Shown in pieces: positions 25,618 to 33,488 of a DNA stretch of 64,000 nt. The position numbers and the translations under genes are program-made. The stretch's first letter is position 1; the number at the start of each line of letters is the position of its first letter. The stretch is taken from assembly GCF_009765975.1 (NCBI RefSeq), contig NZ_LMUJ01000048.1, positions 308,224 through 372,223 on the forward strand, in the 5' to 3' direction. Origin of the DNA: Acidisphaera sp. S103. Its GTDB lineage: Bacteria; Pseudomonadota; Alphaproteobacteria; Acetobacterales; Acetobacteraceae. The notes beneath the pieces were generated by a model. That model saw nothing but the letters and a program-made list of their open reading frames with translations, was not told the origin of the DNA and ran no database searches.

Positions 25618-27048
25618 ATGGAACACGAACGGCAGCACTACGTGAACGGGGCCTGGGTCGACCCGCTGCAACCTACGCTGCTGGACGTCGTCGATCCGTC
25701 TACCGAGGAAGCCTTCACGCAGATCGCCGTCGGCGGTCCCAAGGACGTCGATCGCGCCGTCGCTGCCGCCAAGGCCGCATTCCCGTCGTTCTCCCGCACC
25801 TCACGCAACGACCGGCTGGATCTGCTGAAAGCCATCCTCTCCGAATACAACAAGCGCAAGCAGGACATCGGCGAGGTCCTGTCCCGCGAAATGGGCGCCC
25901 CGGTCGCCTTCGCCGTGCAGCGGCAGGCCGGCACCGGCACCGCCCACCTGACGCGCATGATCCAGGTCCTCGAAACCTACAAGTTCGAAGACGTCGAAGG
26001 CTCCACCCTGATCGCTCGCGAACCAATTGGCGTCGTCGGCCTGATCACCCCCTGGAACTGGCCGATCAACCAGATCGTCTGCAAGGTCGCACCGGGCATC
26101 GCCGCCGGCTGCACCATGGTGCTGAAACCGTCGGAAGTCGCACCGCTGAACGCCATCATCTGGTCCGAGATCATGCACGCCGCCGGCGTTCCAGCCGGTG
26201 TCTACAACATGGTCCAGGGCGAAGGTGGCGTCGTTGGTGAAGCCATGTCGTCTCATCCTGACATCGACATGATGTCGTTCACCGGCTCGACCCGCGCCGG
26301 CATCCTGGTGGCACAGGCGGCGGCGAAGACGGTGAAGCGGGTCTCCCAGGAACTGGGCGGCAAGTCCGCCAACATCCTGCTGCCGGACGTCGATTTCCAG
26401 ACCGCCGTCACCAAGGGCGTGCTGGGAATGATGGGCAACAGCGGCCAGTCCTGCAACGCGCCCACGCGCATGTTCGTCCCCGCTGACCGGCATGAGGAGG
26501 TCAAGGCCATCGCCAAGGCCGCCGCCGAACGCGTCGTCGTCGGCAATGTCACTGACGACAAGACGACGATCGGCCCGGTCGTCAGCGAAGTGCAGTTCAA
26601 CAAAATCCAACGCCTGATCCAGGCCGGCATCGACGAAGGCGCGGAAGTGGTGGCCGGCGGTGTCGGCCGTCCGGAAAACCTCAACCGAGGCTATTTCGTT
26701 CGCCCAACGGTATTCGCCGGCGTGCGCAACGACATGACCATCGCGCGCGAGGAAATCTTCGGGCCGGTTCTGTCGATCCTGCCCTACAAGGACGAAGCCG
26801 ACGCCATCCGCCTGGCCAACGAAACCGTCTACGGCCTGGCGGCTTACGTGCAATCCGGCGACATCAAGAACGCACGCCGCGTCGCGGCCGAGATGCGCGC
26901 CGGCAATGTGTTCGTGAACTATCCGTCCAGCGACACAGCCGCACCGTTCGGCGGCTACAAACAGTCCGGCAACGGCCGCGAATACGGCAAGTGGGCACTG
27001 GACGACTTCACCGAGATCAAGGCGGTGATCGGCTACGAAGCCGCGTAA
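25618..27048 (+). CDS. NAD(P)-dependent aldehyde dehydrogenase
   Basis: A 476-residue ALDH of the class that oxidises aldehydes to acids with NAD(P). Rossmann-region PWNWPINQ near 143, FTGSTRAG near 223, general base Glu in QELGGKSAN near 245, and catalytic Cys near 280 in NSGQSCNAPTR. The C-terminal PFGGYKQSGNGREYG motif is intact. AGGAGGA precedes the ATG. A Mo-box-like dyad lies directly upstream and a strong terminator directly downstream, so it is probably a single-gene unit. Confidence 0.92.
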   Translation: MEHERQHYVNGAWVDPLQPTLLDVVDPSTEEAFTQIAVGGPKDVDRAVAAAKAAFPSFSRTSRNDRLDLLKAILSEYNKRKQDIGEVLSREMGAPVAFAVQRQAGTGTAHLTRMIQVLETYKFEDVEGSTLIAREPIGVVGLITPWNWPINQIVCKVAPGIAAGCTMVLKPSEVAPLNAIIWSEIMHAAGVPAGVYNMVQGEGGVVGEAMSSHPDIDMMSFTGSTRAGILVAQAAAKTVKRVSQELGGKSANILLPDVDFQTAVTKGVLGMMGNSGQSCNAPTRMFVPADRHEEVKAIAKAAAERVVVGNVTDDKTTIGPVVSEVQFNKIQRLIQAGIDEGAEVVAGGVGRPENLNRGYFVRPTVFAGVRNDMTIAREEIFGPVLSILPYKDEADAIRLANETVYGLAAYVQSGDIKNARRVAAEMRAGNVFVNYPSSDTAAPFGGYKQSGNGREYGKWALDDFTEIKAVIGYEAA

Positions 27049-27056
27049 CGAACAGA

Positions 27057-27084
27057 TTCCGGGCAGGTCGCGGCCTGCCCGGAA
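27057..27084. terminator. Bidirectional terminator hairpin
   Basis: A perfect 11-bp stem TTCCGGGCAGG/CCTGCCCGGAA with a 6-base loop, in the 41-base gap between the convergent ALDH and msrB genes. No long T-run, but position and stability fit. Confidence 0.75.
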
Positions 27085-27089
27085 CCAGC

Positions 27090-27491
27090 CTAATCCGGCG
27101 TGAAATCCATCGCGACACCGTTGATGCAGTAGCGTTGGTACGTCGGCGGCGGGCCGTCGTCGAACACATGCCCCAGATGACTGCCGCAGGTCGCGCAATG
27201 CACCTCGGTGCGGATCATTCCAAGGCTTCGATCGACCGTCGTCTCCACCGCCCCCTCGATCGGATCGTTGAAGCTCGGCCATCCGGTTCCGCTCTCAAAC
27301 TTCAGCTTCGTCTCGAACAGCGGCGTCTCGCAGCCCGCACAAGTGAAGCGGCCGGCCCGCTTTTCCGCCAGCAAGGCGCAACTGCCCGGCGCCTCGGTGC
27401 CATGGGAACGCATCACGTAGTATTGCTCCGGCGTCAAAATACGACGCCATTCCGCATCGCTATGGGTGACAGGGTAGGTCTTCACGGACAT
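27090..27491 (-). CDS. msrB: Peptide-methionine (R)-S-oxide reductase MsrB
   Basis: A 133-residue cytoplasmic MsrB that reduces the R epimer of methionine sulfoxide. Zinc site CAGC (51-54) and CATC (99-102), substrate motif GTGWPSF near 68-74 and catalytic Cys122 in RYCINGVAMDF. The partner msrA lies 2.4 kb away on the other strand and is predicted to be exported, so the two serve different compartments. Confidence 0.95.
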   Translation of the reverse strand: MSVKTYPVTHSDAEWRRILTPEQYYVMRSHGTEAPGSCALLAEKRAGRFTCAGCETPLFETKLKFESGTGWPSFNDPIEGAVETTVDRSLGMIRTEVHCATCGSHLGHVFDDGPPPTYQRYCINGVAMDFTPD

Positions 27492-27664
27492 GTTTGCTTC
27501 CTTCTCGCTATCCGAAAGTTGGTGGGGGCAGCGTGGGACACAAGACGCGCCCTGTTATCCTAACCGGCACAGGCATCGACTGTCCGCCCCGTCATGCCCC
27601 CGGGTCAATCCCGTCGGCGCGCCGAACATTCGCGCTGCCGATGCATCTATACCGAAACGGATGA

Positions 27665-27682
27665 AACCATTATAGAATGGTT
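27665..27682. promoter_or_regulatory. Perfect inverted repeat at the modA-like start
   Basis: AACCATT-ATAG-AATGGTT is a perfect 7+7 palindrome. It overlaps the first possible ATG (27677) of the ModA-like gene, which argues for the downstream GTG start and for an operator or 5' hairpin here. It does not match the CGTTATAT-type dyads elsewhere in the window. Confidence 0.4.
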
Positions 27683-27709
27683 CGGATCGAGCAAACGAGG
27701 CATACACAC

Positions 27710-28474
27710 GTGATTCTCTCCCGGCGAGGCCTGCTCAGTTCTCTGCTCGCCCTGCCTGCGGCGCAGTCCGAAGCGGCGCCCGCCCCTGTCCAAATCTACG
27801 CCGCCATGACATTTCGTCCCGCGCTGGACCGCGTCCTGGCGGCCTATCGCGACACCGGCGGCGCCGCGGTCGCGGTCTACGCGCCAACGCCAGTCCTGAT
27901 CCGCCAACTCACCGGCGGCGCGCCGGCCGATATCCTGCTGACCGCCGATCCAACCTGGATGGATGAGGCCGTACGCCAGAAACTGGTCCGCCCGAAATCC
28001 CGGACCAATCTCATGACCAACGACCTTGTGCTCGCCGGCCCGGCCGGCAGCCCGATCGTCGGCATCATCTCCCGGACCTTCTCGCTGCAAGCCCGGCTTG
28101 GTGGCGGCCGGCTCGCCATGTGTGACCCCGACCACGACCCAGCCGGGCGATACGCCAAACAAAGCCTCCAGGCGCTCGGTTTTTGGCCGATGGTTGCGTC
28201 CCATATCGCAATCGCGGAAAGCGCGCCAGCGGCCGTCGTCCTTGTGGATAAGGGAGAAGCCGCCGCCGCGGCCTGCTTCAAAACCGATGTGCACGGCGAT
28301 CCGCATGTTGTCGCCATCGGCACATTCCCCCCGGACTCGCACGCACCGATCGTCTATCCCATCGCCCTGGCCAGCGAACTTCGCAACCCCCAGGCGCCCT
28401 CGACCCTGGCGTTCCTGCGCTCACCCGCGGCAACGCGCATTTTTACCGATTTCGGCTACACCCCCGCGACCTGA
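27710..28474 (+). CDS. Molybdate-type ABC transporter substrate-binding protein (ModA-like)
   Basis: About 254 residues, with a Tat/Sec-type leader (SRRGLLSSLLALPAA). The mature part has the ModA layout: VQIYAAMTF at the start, GAPADILLTADPTWMD near 80, TNDLVLA near 105 and a closing PATRIFTDFGY. Periplasmic oxyanion (molybdate or tungstate) capture is expected. The GTG at 27710 has GAGG nine bases upstream and leaves a standard signal peptide; the ATG at 27677 lacks a ribosome site. No permease lies beside it; ModB and ModC are 12 kb away. Its 3' end overlaps the convergent DUF2478 gene by 19 bases. Confidence 0.78.
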   Translation: MILSRRGLLSSLLALPAAQSEAAPAPVQIYAAMTFRPALDRVLAAYRDTGGAAVAVYAPTPVLIRQLTGGAPADILLTADPTWMDEAVRQKLVRPKSRTNLMTNDLVLAGPAGSPIVGIISRTFSLQARLGGGRLAMCDPDHDPAGRYAKQSLQALGFWPMVASHIAIAESAPAAVVLVDKGEAAAAACFKTDVHGDPHVVAIGTFPPDSHAPIVYPIALASELRNPQAPSTLAFLRSPAATRIFTDFGYTPAT

Positions 28475-29040
28475 CCGGCGATCCCCTGCCGGCGCGCACT
28501 GACGGCCCGCTCGACCCAGTCCGCGACCGCCGTCGAAGCCAACGGCAGCACGGTCGCCGCCCCCCCAAGGAAGCGTTCGAGACCCTCCAGCCGAGACACC
28601 CGCACCGCAATCAGCACCACCGCGTCGGAGCAGATCGCGTCCGCGATCTCAGCCCGCATGCCGTCCCCCACACTCTCGGCATAACCGAAGCGGTTGACGA
28701 CGACCACGTCCTGCCTTTGTTCGATGACCCGCCGCAACAGGCACGCGGCATGGGCCAGCGCATCCGGATCGACAATGCAGTCCTTCGCGCCCGGTCCCCG
28801 CGGCTGGTCCAGCCGGAGTGTCTCGCCGGTGCCGACATCGTCCAGCCATATGCTCAGCCGGCCATTGGAAAGCCGTTCACCGGTGCGCTGCAGCAGACCC
28901 CCGACGGTCATGCCTCGATTGCGGACGCGCCGGACCGCCTCGCCCAGGATGGCATCGACCGCGACGTCCGCATCATACGGCAGCACGCCGACTTTCGCGG
29001 CGATGTCCGATAGGGCCGGCATGGGTTGGTTCGTTGCCAT
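28456..29040 (-). CDS. DUF2478 family protein
   Basis: A 194-residue protein of the DUF2478 type, often found beside molybdenum transport genes. Features: VGVLPYDADVAVDAILGE start, RNRGMTVGGLLQRTG near 57, LDDVGTGETLRLDQPRGPGAKDCIVDPDALA near 80-110 and VVVVNRFGYAESVGDGMRAE near 125. The VNRFG/EAxGxGxR pattern resembles P-loop-like NTPases but no Walker A is visible. The ATG at 29040 has AAGGTGG upstream. Overlaps the ModA-like gene tail to tail, which supports a molybdenum-linked role. Function unknown. Confidence 0.75.
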   Translation of the reverse strand: MATNQPMPALSDIAAKVGVLPYDADVAVDAILGEAVRRVRNRGMTVGGLLQRTGERLSNGRLSIWLDDVGTGETLRLDQPRGPGAKDCIVDPDALAHAACLLRRVIEQRQDVVVVNRFGYAESVGDGMRAEIADAICSDAVVLIAVRVSRLEGLERFLGGAATVLPLASTAVADWVERAVSARRQGIAGQVAGV

Positions 29041-29153
29041 GGACCACCTTCGCACATGACCCGGGACATTCAAAACGCGCACCGGCAACCGATCGAGGCT
29101 CACGCCGTTCAGACGCCATGAACCCGCCGGCATTGCCAGATGCGCCACCAAAT

Positions 29154-29179
29154 GCGATATACCCGAACGGGAATAGCGC
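29154..29179. promoter_or_regulatory. Dyad between DUF2478 and ALDH genes
   Basis: GCGATATACCCG and CGGGAATAGCGC are near-perfect inverted arms around AA (11 of 13 pairs). Like the Mo-box-like sites it has TATA and ATA blocks 10 bases apart around a CC/GG core, but the outer half-sites are shifted. It lies 75 bases before the ALDH start and 113 before the DUF2478 start. Confidence 0.35.
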
Positions 29180-29254
29180 TTACCGCCTGGCGGTATCCGG
29201 TCGCCTGCGCGACCCGGCAATCCCGTCACCATGTCCGCAAGGGAACATCCTGAT

Positions 29255-30682
29255 ATGTCCAACTACCCACAACTGAAGCTTTACATCGGCGGCGAATGGA
29301 AGACCGCGGATGGCGCGCCGGTCCTGAATCCCAACGACGAAAGCGTCCTCGGCATCGTGCCCCACGCCACCCGTTCGGACCTCGACAACGCCCTCGCGGC
29401 AGCCGAGGAAGGCTTCAAGCTGTGGTCCCGCACCGCCCCGGCGAAACGCGCCGAGATCATCCTGAAGGCCACCTCGATCATGCGCGGCCGCATCGAGGAG
29501 ATGGCGGTGGCGATGACCCTGGAACAGGGCAAGCCCATTGCCCAGTCCCGCCTGGAAATCCTGCGCGGCTGTGAGATCATCGAGTGGGACGCTCAGGAAG
29601 GTCGCCGCGTCTACGGCCGCATCATCCCCAGCGAGCCCGGCATGCGCCATTCCGTGCTGCGCCAGCCCATCGGCGTAGTCGCCGCCTTCTCCCCCTGGAA
29701 CTTCCCGATGAGTTCCCCCGCCCGCAAGGTCGGCGGCGCGCTGTCGGCCGGCTGCTCCATCATCCTGAAGGCCTCTGAGGAAACCCCCGCCGGCGCCGTG
29801 CAACTGGTGCAGGCCTTCCACGACGCCGGCCTGCCCGCTGGCGTGCTGAACCTGGTGTTCGGCAAACCGTCCGACATCTCCGAATACCTGATCCCGCAAC
29901 CGTCCGTCCGGTTGGTCACCTTCACCGGGTCGGTGCCGGTCGGCAAGCATCTGTCGTCCCTGGCGGGCGCGCACATGAAGCCGGCGATCATGGAACTGGG
30001 CGGCCATTCCCCGGTCTTCGTCTGTGACGATATCGATCCGGTTTCCACTGCCGCGAAATCCGCCATCGGCAAGTCGCGCAACGCCGGCCAGGTCTGTGTT
30101 TCCCCTACCCGCTTCTTCGTTCCGGATGCGATTTACGACCAGTTTACCGAAGCCTTCGCCGAGAAGGCCGCCGCGATGAAGGTCGGCGACGGCATGGACC
30201 CGGCGAACCAGATGGGACCGCTGGCGAACGAACGCCGCATCGAGGCGATGGAAATGTTCGTCGCCGACGCCAAGTCGAAGGGCGCCAAGATTGCGGCCGG
30301 CGGCACCCGTATCGGCAACCGAGGCTACCACTTCCCACTAACCGTCGTCGCCGACATCCCCGACGACGCGCGCGCAATGCGGGAAGAGCCGTTCGGACCG
30401 CTCGCCCTGATCAGCCGTGTCCGCAGCCTCGACGAAGCAATCGAGAAAGCCAACTCCGTCCCGTACGGCCTCGCCGCCTACGCCTTCACCAACTCCGCCC
30501 GCAACGCCGAACAACTGGCTGAGAGCGTCGAGGTCGGTAACCTGTCAATCAACCACTTCGTCGCCTCCGCCGCCGAGACCCCATTCGGCGGCGTCAAAGA
30601 CAGCGGCTTCGGCCGCGAGGGTGGTGTCGAAGGATTGCAGTACTACACCGTCACCAAAAACGTTTCGCACCTGACCGCGTAA
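29255..30682 (+). CDS. Aldehyde dehydrogenase (succinate-semialdehyde type)
   Basis: A 475-residue ALDH close in layout to GabD-type succinate-semialdehyde dehydrogenases: EQGKPIAQSRLE near 90, PWNFPMSSPARKVGGALSAGC near 148, ELGGHSPVFV with the base Glu near 250, Cys near 281 in NAGQVCVSPTR, and PFGGVKDSGFGREGG at the end. His replaces Lys in the ELGGxSP motif. The ATG at 29255 has AAGGGAA upstream; the earlier in-frame ATG at 29231 overlaps that site. A hairpin terminator follows. Confidence 0.9.
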   Translation: MSNYPQLKLYIGGEWKTADGAPVLNPNDESVLGIVPHATRSDLDNALAAAEEGFKLWSRTAPAKRAEIILKATSIMRGRIEEMAVAMTLEQGKPIAQSRLEILRGCEIIEWDAQEGRRVYGRIIPSEPGMRHSVLRQPIGVVAAFSPWNFPMSSPARKVGGALSAGCSIILKASEETPAGAVQLVQAFHDAGLPAGVLNLVFGKPSDISEYLIPQPSVRLVTFTGSVPVGKHLSSLAGAHMKPAIMELGGHSPVFVCDDIDPVSTAAKSAIGKSRNAGQVCVSPTRFFVPDAIYDQFTEAFAEKAAAMKVGDGMDPANQMGPLANERRIEAMEMFVADAKSKGAKIAAGGTRIGNRGYHFPLTVVADIPDDARAMREEPFGPLALISRVRSLDEAIEKANSVPYGLAAYAFTNSARNAEQLAESVEVGNLSINHFVASAAETPFGGVKDSGFGREGGVEGLQYYTVTKNVSHLTA

Positions 30683-30693
30683 ACCACGAAATC

Positions 30694-30718
30694 CTCCCTT
30701 GGCCGCCGGCCGGGGGAG
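30694..30718 (+). terminator. Terminator hairpin after ALDH
   Basis: CTCCCTTGGCC and GGCCGGGGGAG pair over 11 positions (two G-U in RNA) around a GCC loop, 12 bases after the stop codon. Confidence 0.65.
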
Positions 30719-30742
30719 GGATCGATTACGTCGATGCCCCAA

Positions 30743-30835
30743 TCGTCATGCCGATACCTGGGTCAAGCCCATCGTCATGTCGACGCAGGTCGACATCCAC
30801 GCCTTAACACCGACGCAGATCGGCATCCGCGCCGC
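30743..30835 (+). repeat. Hairpin repeat cluster
   Basis: A perfect hairpin member at 30773-30803 (ATGTCGAC/GTCGACAT, GCAG loop, then CCACGCC), preceded by a degenerate copy starting CGTCATGCC at 30743 and followed by a 3' half copy (GACGCAGATCGGCATCCGCGCC) near 30808, so three partial units are stacked. Confidence 0.7.
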
Positions 30836-30844
30836 CTCAACGCC

Positions 30845-31588
30845 CTACCGCCGATGCGCCCTCAGAAACCGCCGCACCCGATCGATCGTCCGAGCCTTCA
30901 ACTCAGCCGGCTCCCGCCACGGAAACACGTTGATCTCGGCATTTGGGCACAACTGCGCGACCTCAACCGAAGACACCAGCGGATGCGCCGGCACGTCGTC
31001 CGGCAGCACCAGGATCGGCGTCTGGCAAGAACGCGCAAAATCCTTCGACACGCTGTAAACAAACTCCGGCCGCACACGGTAAAGGTCGTGCAGGAACTTA
31101 TCCACCTGCGCCTGCGTCAGATCCGGCCGCTTCGGCAGCAATTCCGGCGCCCACACATCCCGCCCTGAGTTGTACATGTAATCCGGATGATCTGGATGAT
31201 GCCCAACCGTCTGCACCAGCACGCCGCCAACCACACGCTCCGGCGCCCGTTCCATCAGCTTCATGGCGAAACAACCACCGATGCAGTACCCCATGAACAG
31301 GAACTGCTTGATGCCCAGATGGTCCATCAGCCCAAGCTGATCGTCTGCAAAGGCACCCCAAGGATCACTCTCCGGAATGGGGCCAGTCGACTCACCACCA
31401 TTGGCATTCCGCTGGTCCATCGTGATGCAGCGGAATTCATCCTTGAAAATATCCATGGAGTTGAACACCGCGGTCGGCCAGTTGCTGACACGGGAATTCA
31501 ACCCACCGCCAGGGGTAACCAGCAACGGAAACCCGCTACCGGCTTCCTCATAGCGAATGCGAACATTGCCTCTTTCATAGAACGGCAT
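30845..31588 (-). CDS. Alpha/beta hydrolase fold protein with Cys nucleophile
   Basis: A 247-residue alpha/beta-hydrolase fold protein: LLVTPGGGLNS oxyanion region near 22-32, DQRNANGGES near 58, and nucleophile elbow GYCIGG with Cys102. Asp197 or Asp198 follows beta-7. Where the catalytic His should follow beta-8 the sequence reads FPWREPAEL, without His; His202 is the only nearby candidate. It may be a non-hydrolytic member or use a shifted His. AGGAGGAG before the ATG. Follows the ydfG gene on the same strand at 72 bases. Confidence 0.78.
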   Translation of the reverse strand: MPFYERGNVRIRYEEAGSGFPLLVTPGGGLNSRVSNWPTAVFNSMDIFKDEFRCITMDQRNANGGESTGPIPESDPWGAFADDQLGLMDHLGIKQFLFMGYCIGGCFAMKLMERAPERVVGGVLVQTVGHHPDHPDYMYNSGRDVWAPELLPKRPDLTQAQVDKFLHDLYRVRPEFVYSVSKDFARSCQTPILVLPDDVPAHPLVSSVEVAQLCPNAEINVFPWREPAELKARTIDRVRRFLRAHRR

Positions 31589-31660
31589 AGCGGTTTCTCC
31601 TCCTGTTTCGTTGAGTCATCCCGACTTTCGCGAGTACGGGGCAATCCGTAAAGAGATCGG

Positions 31661-32413
31661 CTACGCCCGCTTGATCGCCAGCGGCCCCGGAGCCTGACAC
31701 GTCGGCATGATTTCCATCCGGTTTATGTTCATATGCGCCGGCAGGCCAACCACCCAGGCCGCCGCCTCGGCGATGTCGTCCGCCGTCAGCGGCACCGTCC
31801 CGGCATAGACCTTGCCAGCCCGTTCCGCATCGCCACCGAACCGGTTGACGCTGAATTCGGTGCCACCCACCAGCCCCGGTTCCAGGTCCGTCACCCGTAC
31901 CCCCGTGCCCACCAGGTCGGCACGCAAATTCAGGCTGAACTGCGTAACGAACGCCTTGGACGCGCCATACACGTGCCCGCCCGGATACGGGTAGATCGCC
32001 GCGGTGCTGCTGATATTGATGACATGGCCCCGATTGCGAGCCACCATCCCCGGCAGCAGCGCATGCGTCATATGCATCATGCCCGAAACGTTCACTGCGA
32101 CCATATGATCCCAGTCCGCCATGCTCGCCTTGTGCGCCGGATCGAGCCCCCGAGCCAGCCCCGCATTGTTGACCAGCACGTCAACATCCCGCCAATCCGC
32201 CGGCAGGCTGCCGGGCAGGGCGCTGACAGCATCGGCATCGGTCACATCCAACGTCAACGCCAGCACCGCCGCCCCGAGTTCCTTCCGCAACGCCTCCAAC
32301 CGATCCACCCGCCGAGCCGCCGCGATCACACGATGACCATCACCGACGAAACGGCGAGCCATGGCCGCACCAAAACCGGCCGTCGCGCCGGTCACCAGAA
32401 TTGTCAAAGCCAT
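31661..32413 (-). CDS. ydfG: NADP-dependent 3-hydroxy acid dehydrogenase YdfG
   Basis: A 250-residue SDR matching YdfG along its length: TILVTGATAGFGAAMARRF, NNAGLARGLDPAHKAS near 87, GHVINISSTA, the active-site VYGASKAF, TDLEPGLVGGTEFS near 182 and the closing LPAHMNINRMEIMP. YdfG oxidises L-allo-threonine, serine and 3-hydroxypropionate, and also reduces malonic semialdehyde. Arg at the end of beta-2 (AARR) fits NADP. Close behind the LLM gene (22-base gap), so probably co-transcribed. Confidence 0.9.
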   Translation of the reverse strand: MALTILVTGATAGFGAAMARRFVGDGHRVIAAARRVDRLEALRKELGAAVLALTLDVTDADAVSALPGSLPADWRDVDVLVNNAGLARGLDPAHKASMADWDHMVAVNVSGMMHMTHALLPGMVARNRGHVINISSTAAIYPYPGGHVYGASKAFVTQFSLNLRADLVGTGVRVTDLEPGLVGGTEFSVNRFGGDAERAGKVYAGTVPLTADDIAEAAAWVVGLPAHMNINRMEIMPTCQAPGPLAIKRA

Positions 32414-32435
32414 AAGCAGTCGGTTCCTTTGTCAG

Positions 32436-33359
32436 CTACGCCATATGCGGAATAACATCGGACGCCAGCAGCTCCAGCGTTTCCGCGTCATTCTTATACG
32501 CGCTGCAAATGAACAACTGCACCCCCGCATCGCCGTATCGACCGATCAGGTCTCTCACCTGGGACATCGTTCCGGCAAATCCCCGGAACGGTCCCGACAC
32601 ACCCAGCCGAATGCGCTTCGCCGCCAGCGCCGCCTCATCGCGGGCCAGCATCAAACTGAGCGTGTTGGTCCGTTCGATCGCGTCGTAACGACTCCCTTCC
32701 GCCTCGCAATGTCGCCGCAGGATTTCAAACTTCCGCCCCACCTCCGCCGGGTCACCGAACACATTGCAGGCATCCCCCAACCGAGCCACCACGCGCAACG
32801 TCAGTTGCTCCCCACCGCCCGCGATCATCACCGGCGGCCGCCGAGCTGGTTTCGGTTCCAGAATGGCGTCTTCCACATGAAAATAACGGCCGTGGAACGA
32901 CGTCCGCCTCTCTGACCACATCGCCTTGATCAGCTTGACCGCTTCCTCCAACTGCCGGATGCGTACCGCCGGCCGTTCCGGAAACTCCCAGCCATATTGC
33001 CGGTATTCCGTATCGAACCAGCCAGCGCCGATCCCCAGCGTCAGCCGTCCGCGGCTGATCAGATCGACCCCCGCTGCGATTTTCGCCAGATGTGCCGGGT
33101 TGCGATAAGCAACCGACGACGCCAGCGTCGCCAACCGAATGCGGCTGGTGACCGCCGCCAGCGCCGACAGCACGGTCCAGCCCTCGATAAACGGCTCATC
33201 AGCCGCCCCGACCGGCGGAATCTGGATCAGATGATCCATCACCGAAAACCAAGTGAACCCATGGTTCTCGGCCCACTGAGCCTTCCCTTTGATCCCCTCG
33301 AAAGCCTCCGCCGGATCGGACCCAAACACGAACGATGGATTATGGATACCAAACCGCAT
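32436..33359 (-). CDS. LLM F420/FMN-type oxidoreductase
   Basis: A 307-residue LLM protein resembling the TIGR03560 group: MRFGIHNPSFVFG start, GFTWFSVMDHLIQIP near 35, LATLASSVAYRNPAHLAKIAAGVD near 75 and LGIGAGWFDTEYRQYGW near 108. GGGAGGA precedes the ATG at 33359. Upstream sequence to 33470 is open but holds a hairpin repeat and is not coding. Forms a likely operon with ydfG and the Cys-nucleophile hydrolase. Confidence 0.82.
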   Translation of the reverse strand: MRFGIHNPSFVFGSDPAEAFEGIKGKAQWAENHGFTWFSVMDHLIQIPPVGAADEPFIEGWTVLSALAAVTSRIRLATLASSVAYRNPAHLAKIAAGVDLISRGRLTLGIGAGWFDTEYRQYGWEFPERPAVRIRQLEEAVKLIKAMWSERRTSFHGRYFHVEDAILEPKPARRPPVMIAGGGEQLTLRVVARLGDACNVFGDPAEVGRKFEILRRHCEAEGSRYDAIERTNTLSLMLARDEAALAAKRIRLGVSGPFRGFAGTMSQVRDLIGRYGDAGVQLFICSAYKNDAETLELLASDVIPHMA

Positions 33360-33421
33360 GCCCGTCCTCCCAAAATCGAATACTGACCGCCGCTGACGTA
33401 GGCCCTCCGACCGGTCCAACC

Positions 33422-33458
33422 CGTCATGCCGACGGAGGTCGGCATCCACGCCTTTCAC
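33422..33458 (+). repeat. Hairpin repeat (GGAG loop)
   Basis: A perfect 8-bp stem ATGCCGAC/GTCGGCAT with a GGAG loop, flanked by CGTC and CCACGCCTTTCAC; identical flanks to the copy at 12544. It lies between the aldo/keto reductase and LLM genes. Confidence 0.8.
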
Positions 33459-33488
33459 AGATGAAAGCAAAGGCGAATTGGCAACCGA

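Noticed and set aside
27588-27622. CGTCATGCCCCCGGG sequence before the ModA-like gene as another full hairpin repeat
   Set aside because: The 5' flank fits but the stem does not close and the ATCCACGC flank is missing; at most a decayed copy.
27677-27709. ATG at 27677 as start of the ModA-like protein
   Set aside because: It lies inside a perfect palindrome, has no ribosome site, and would add a polar leader before a good Tat/Sec signal.
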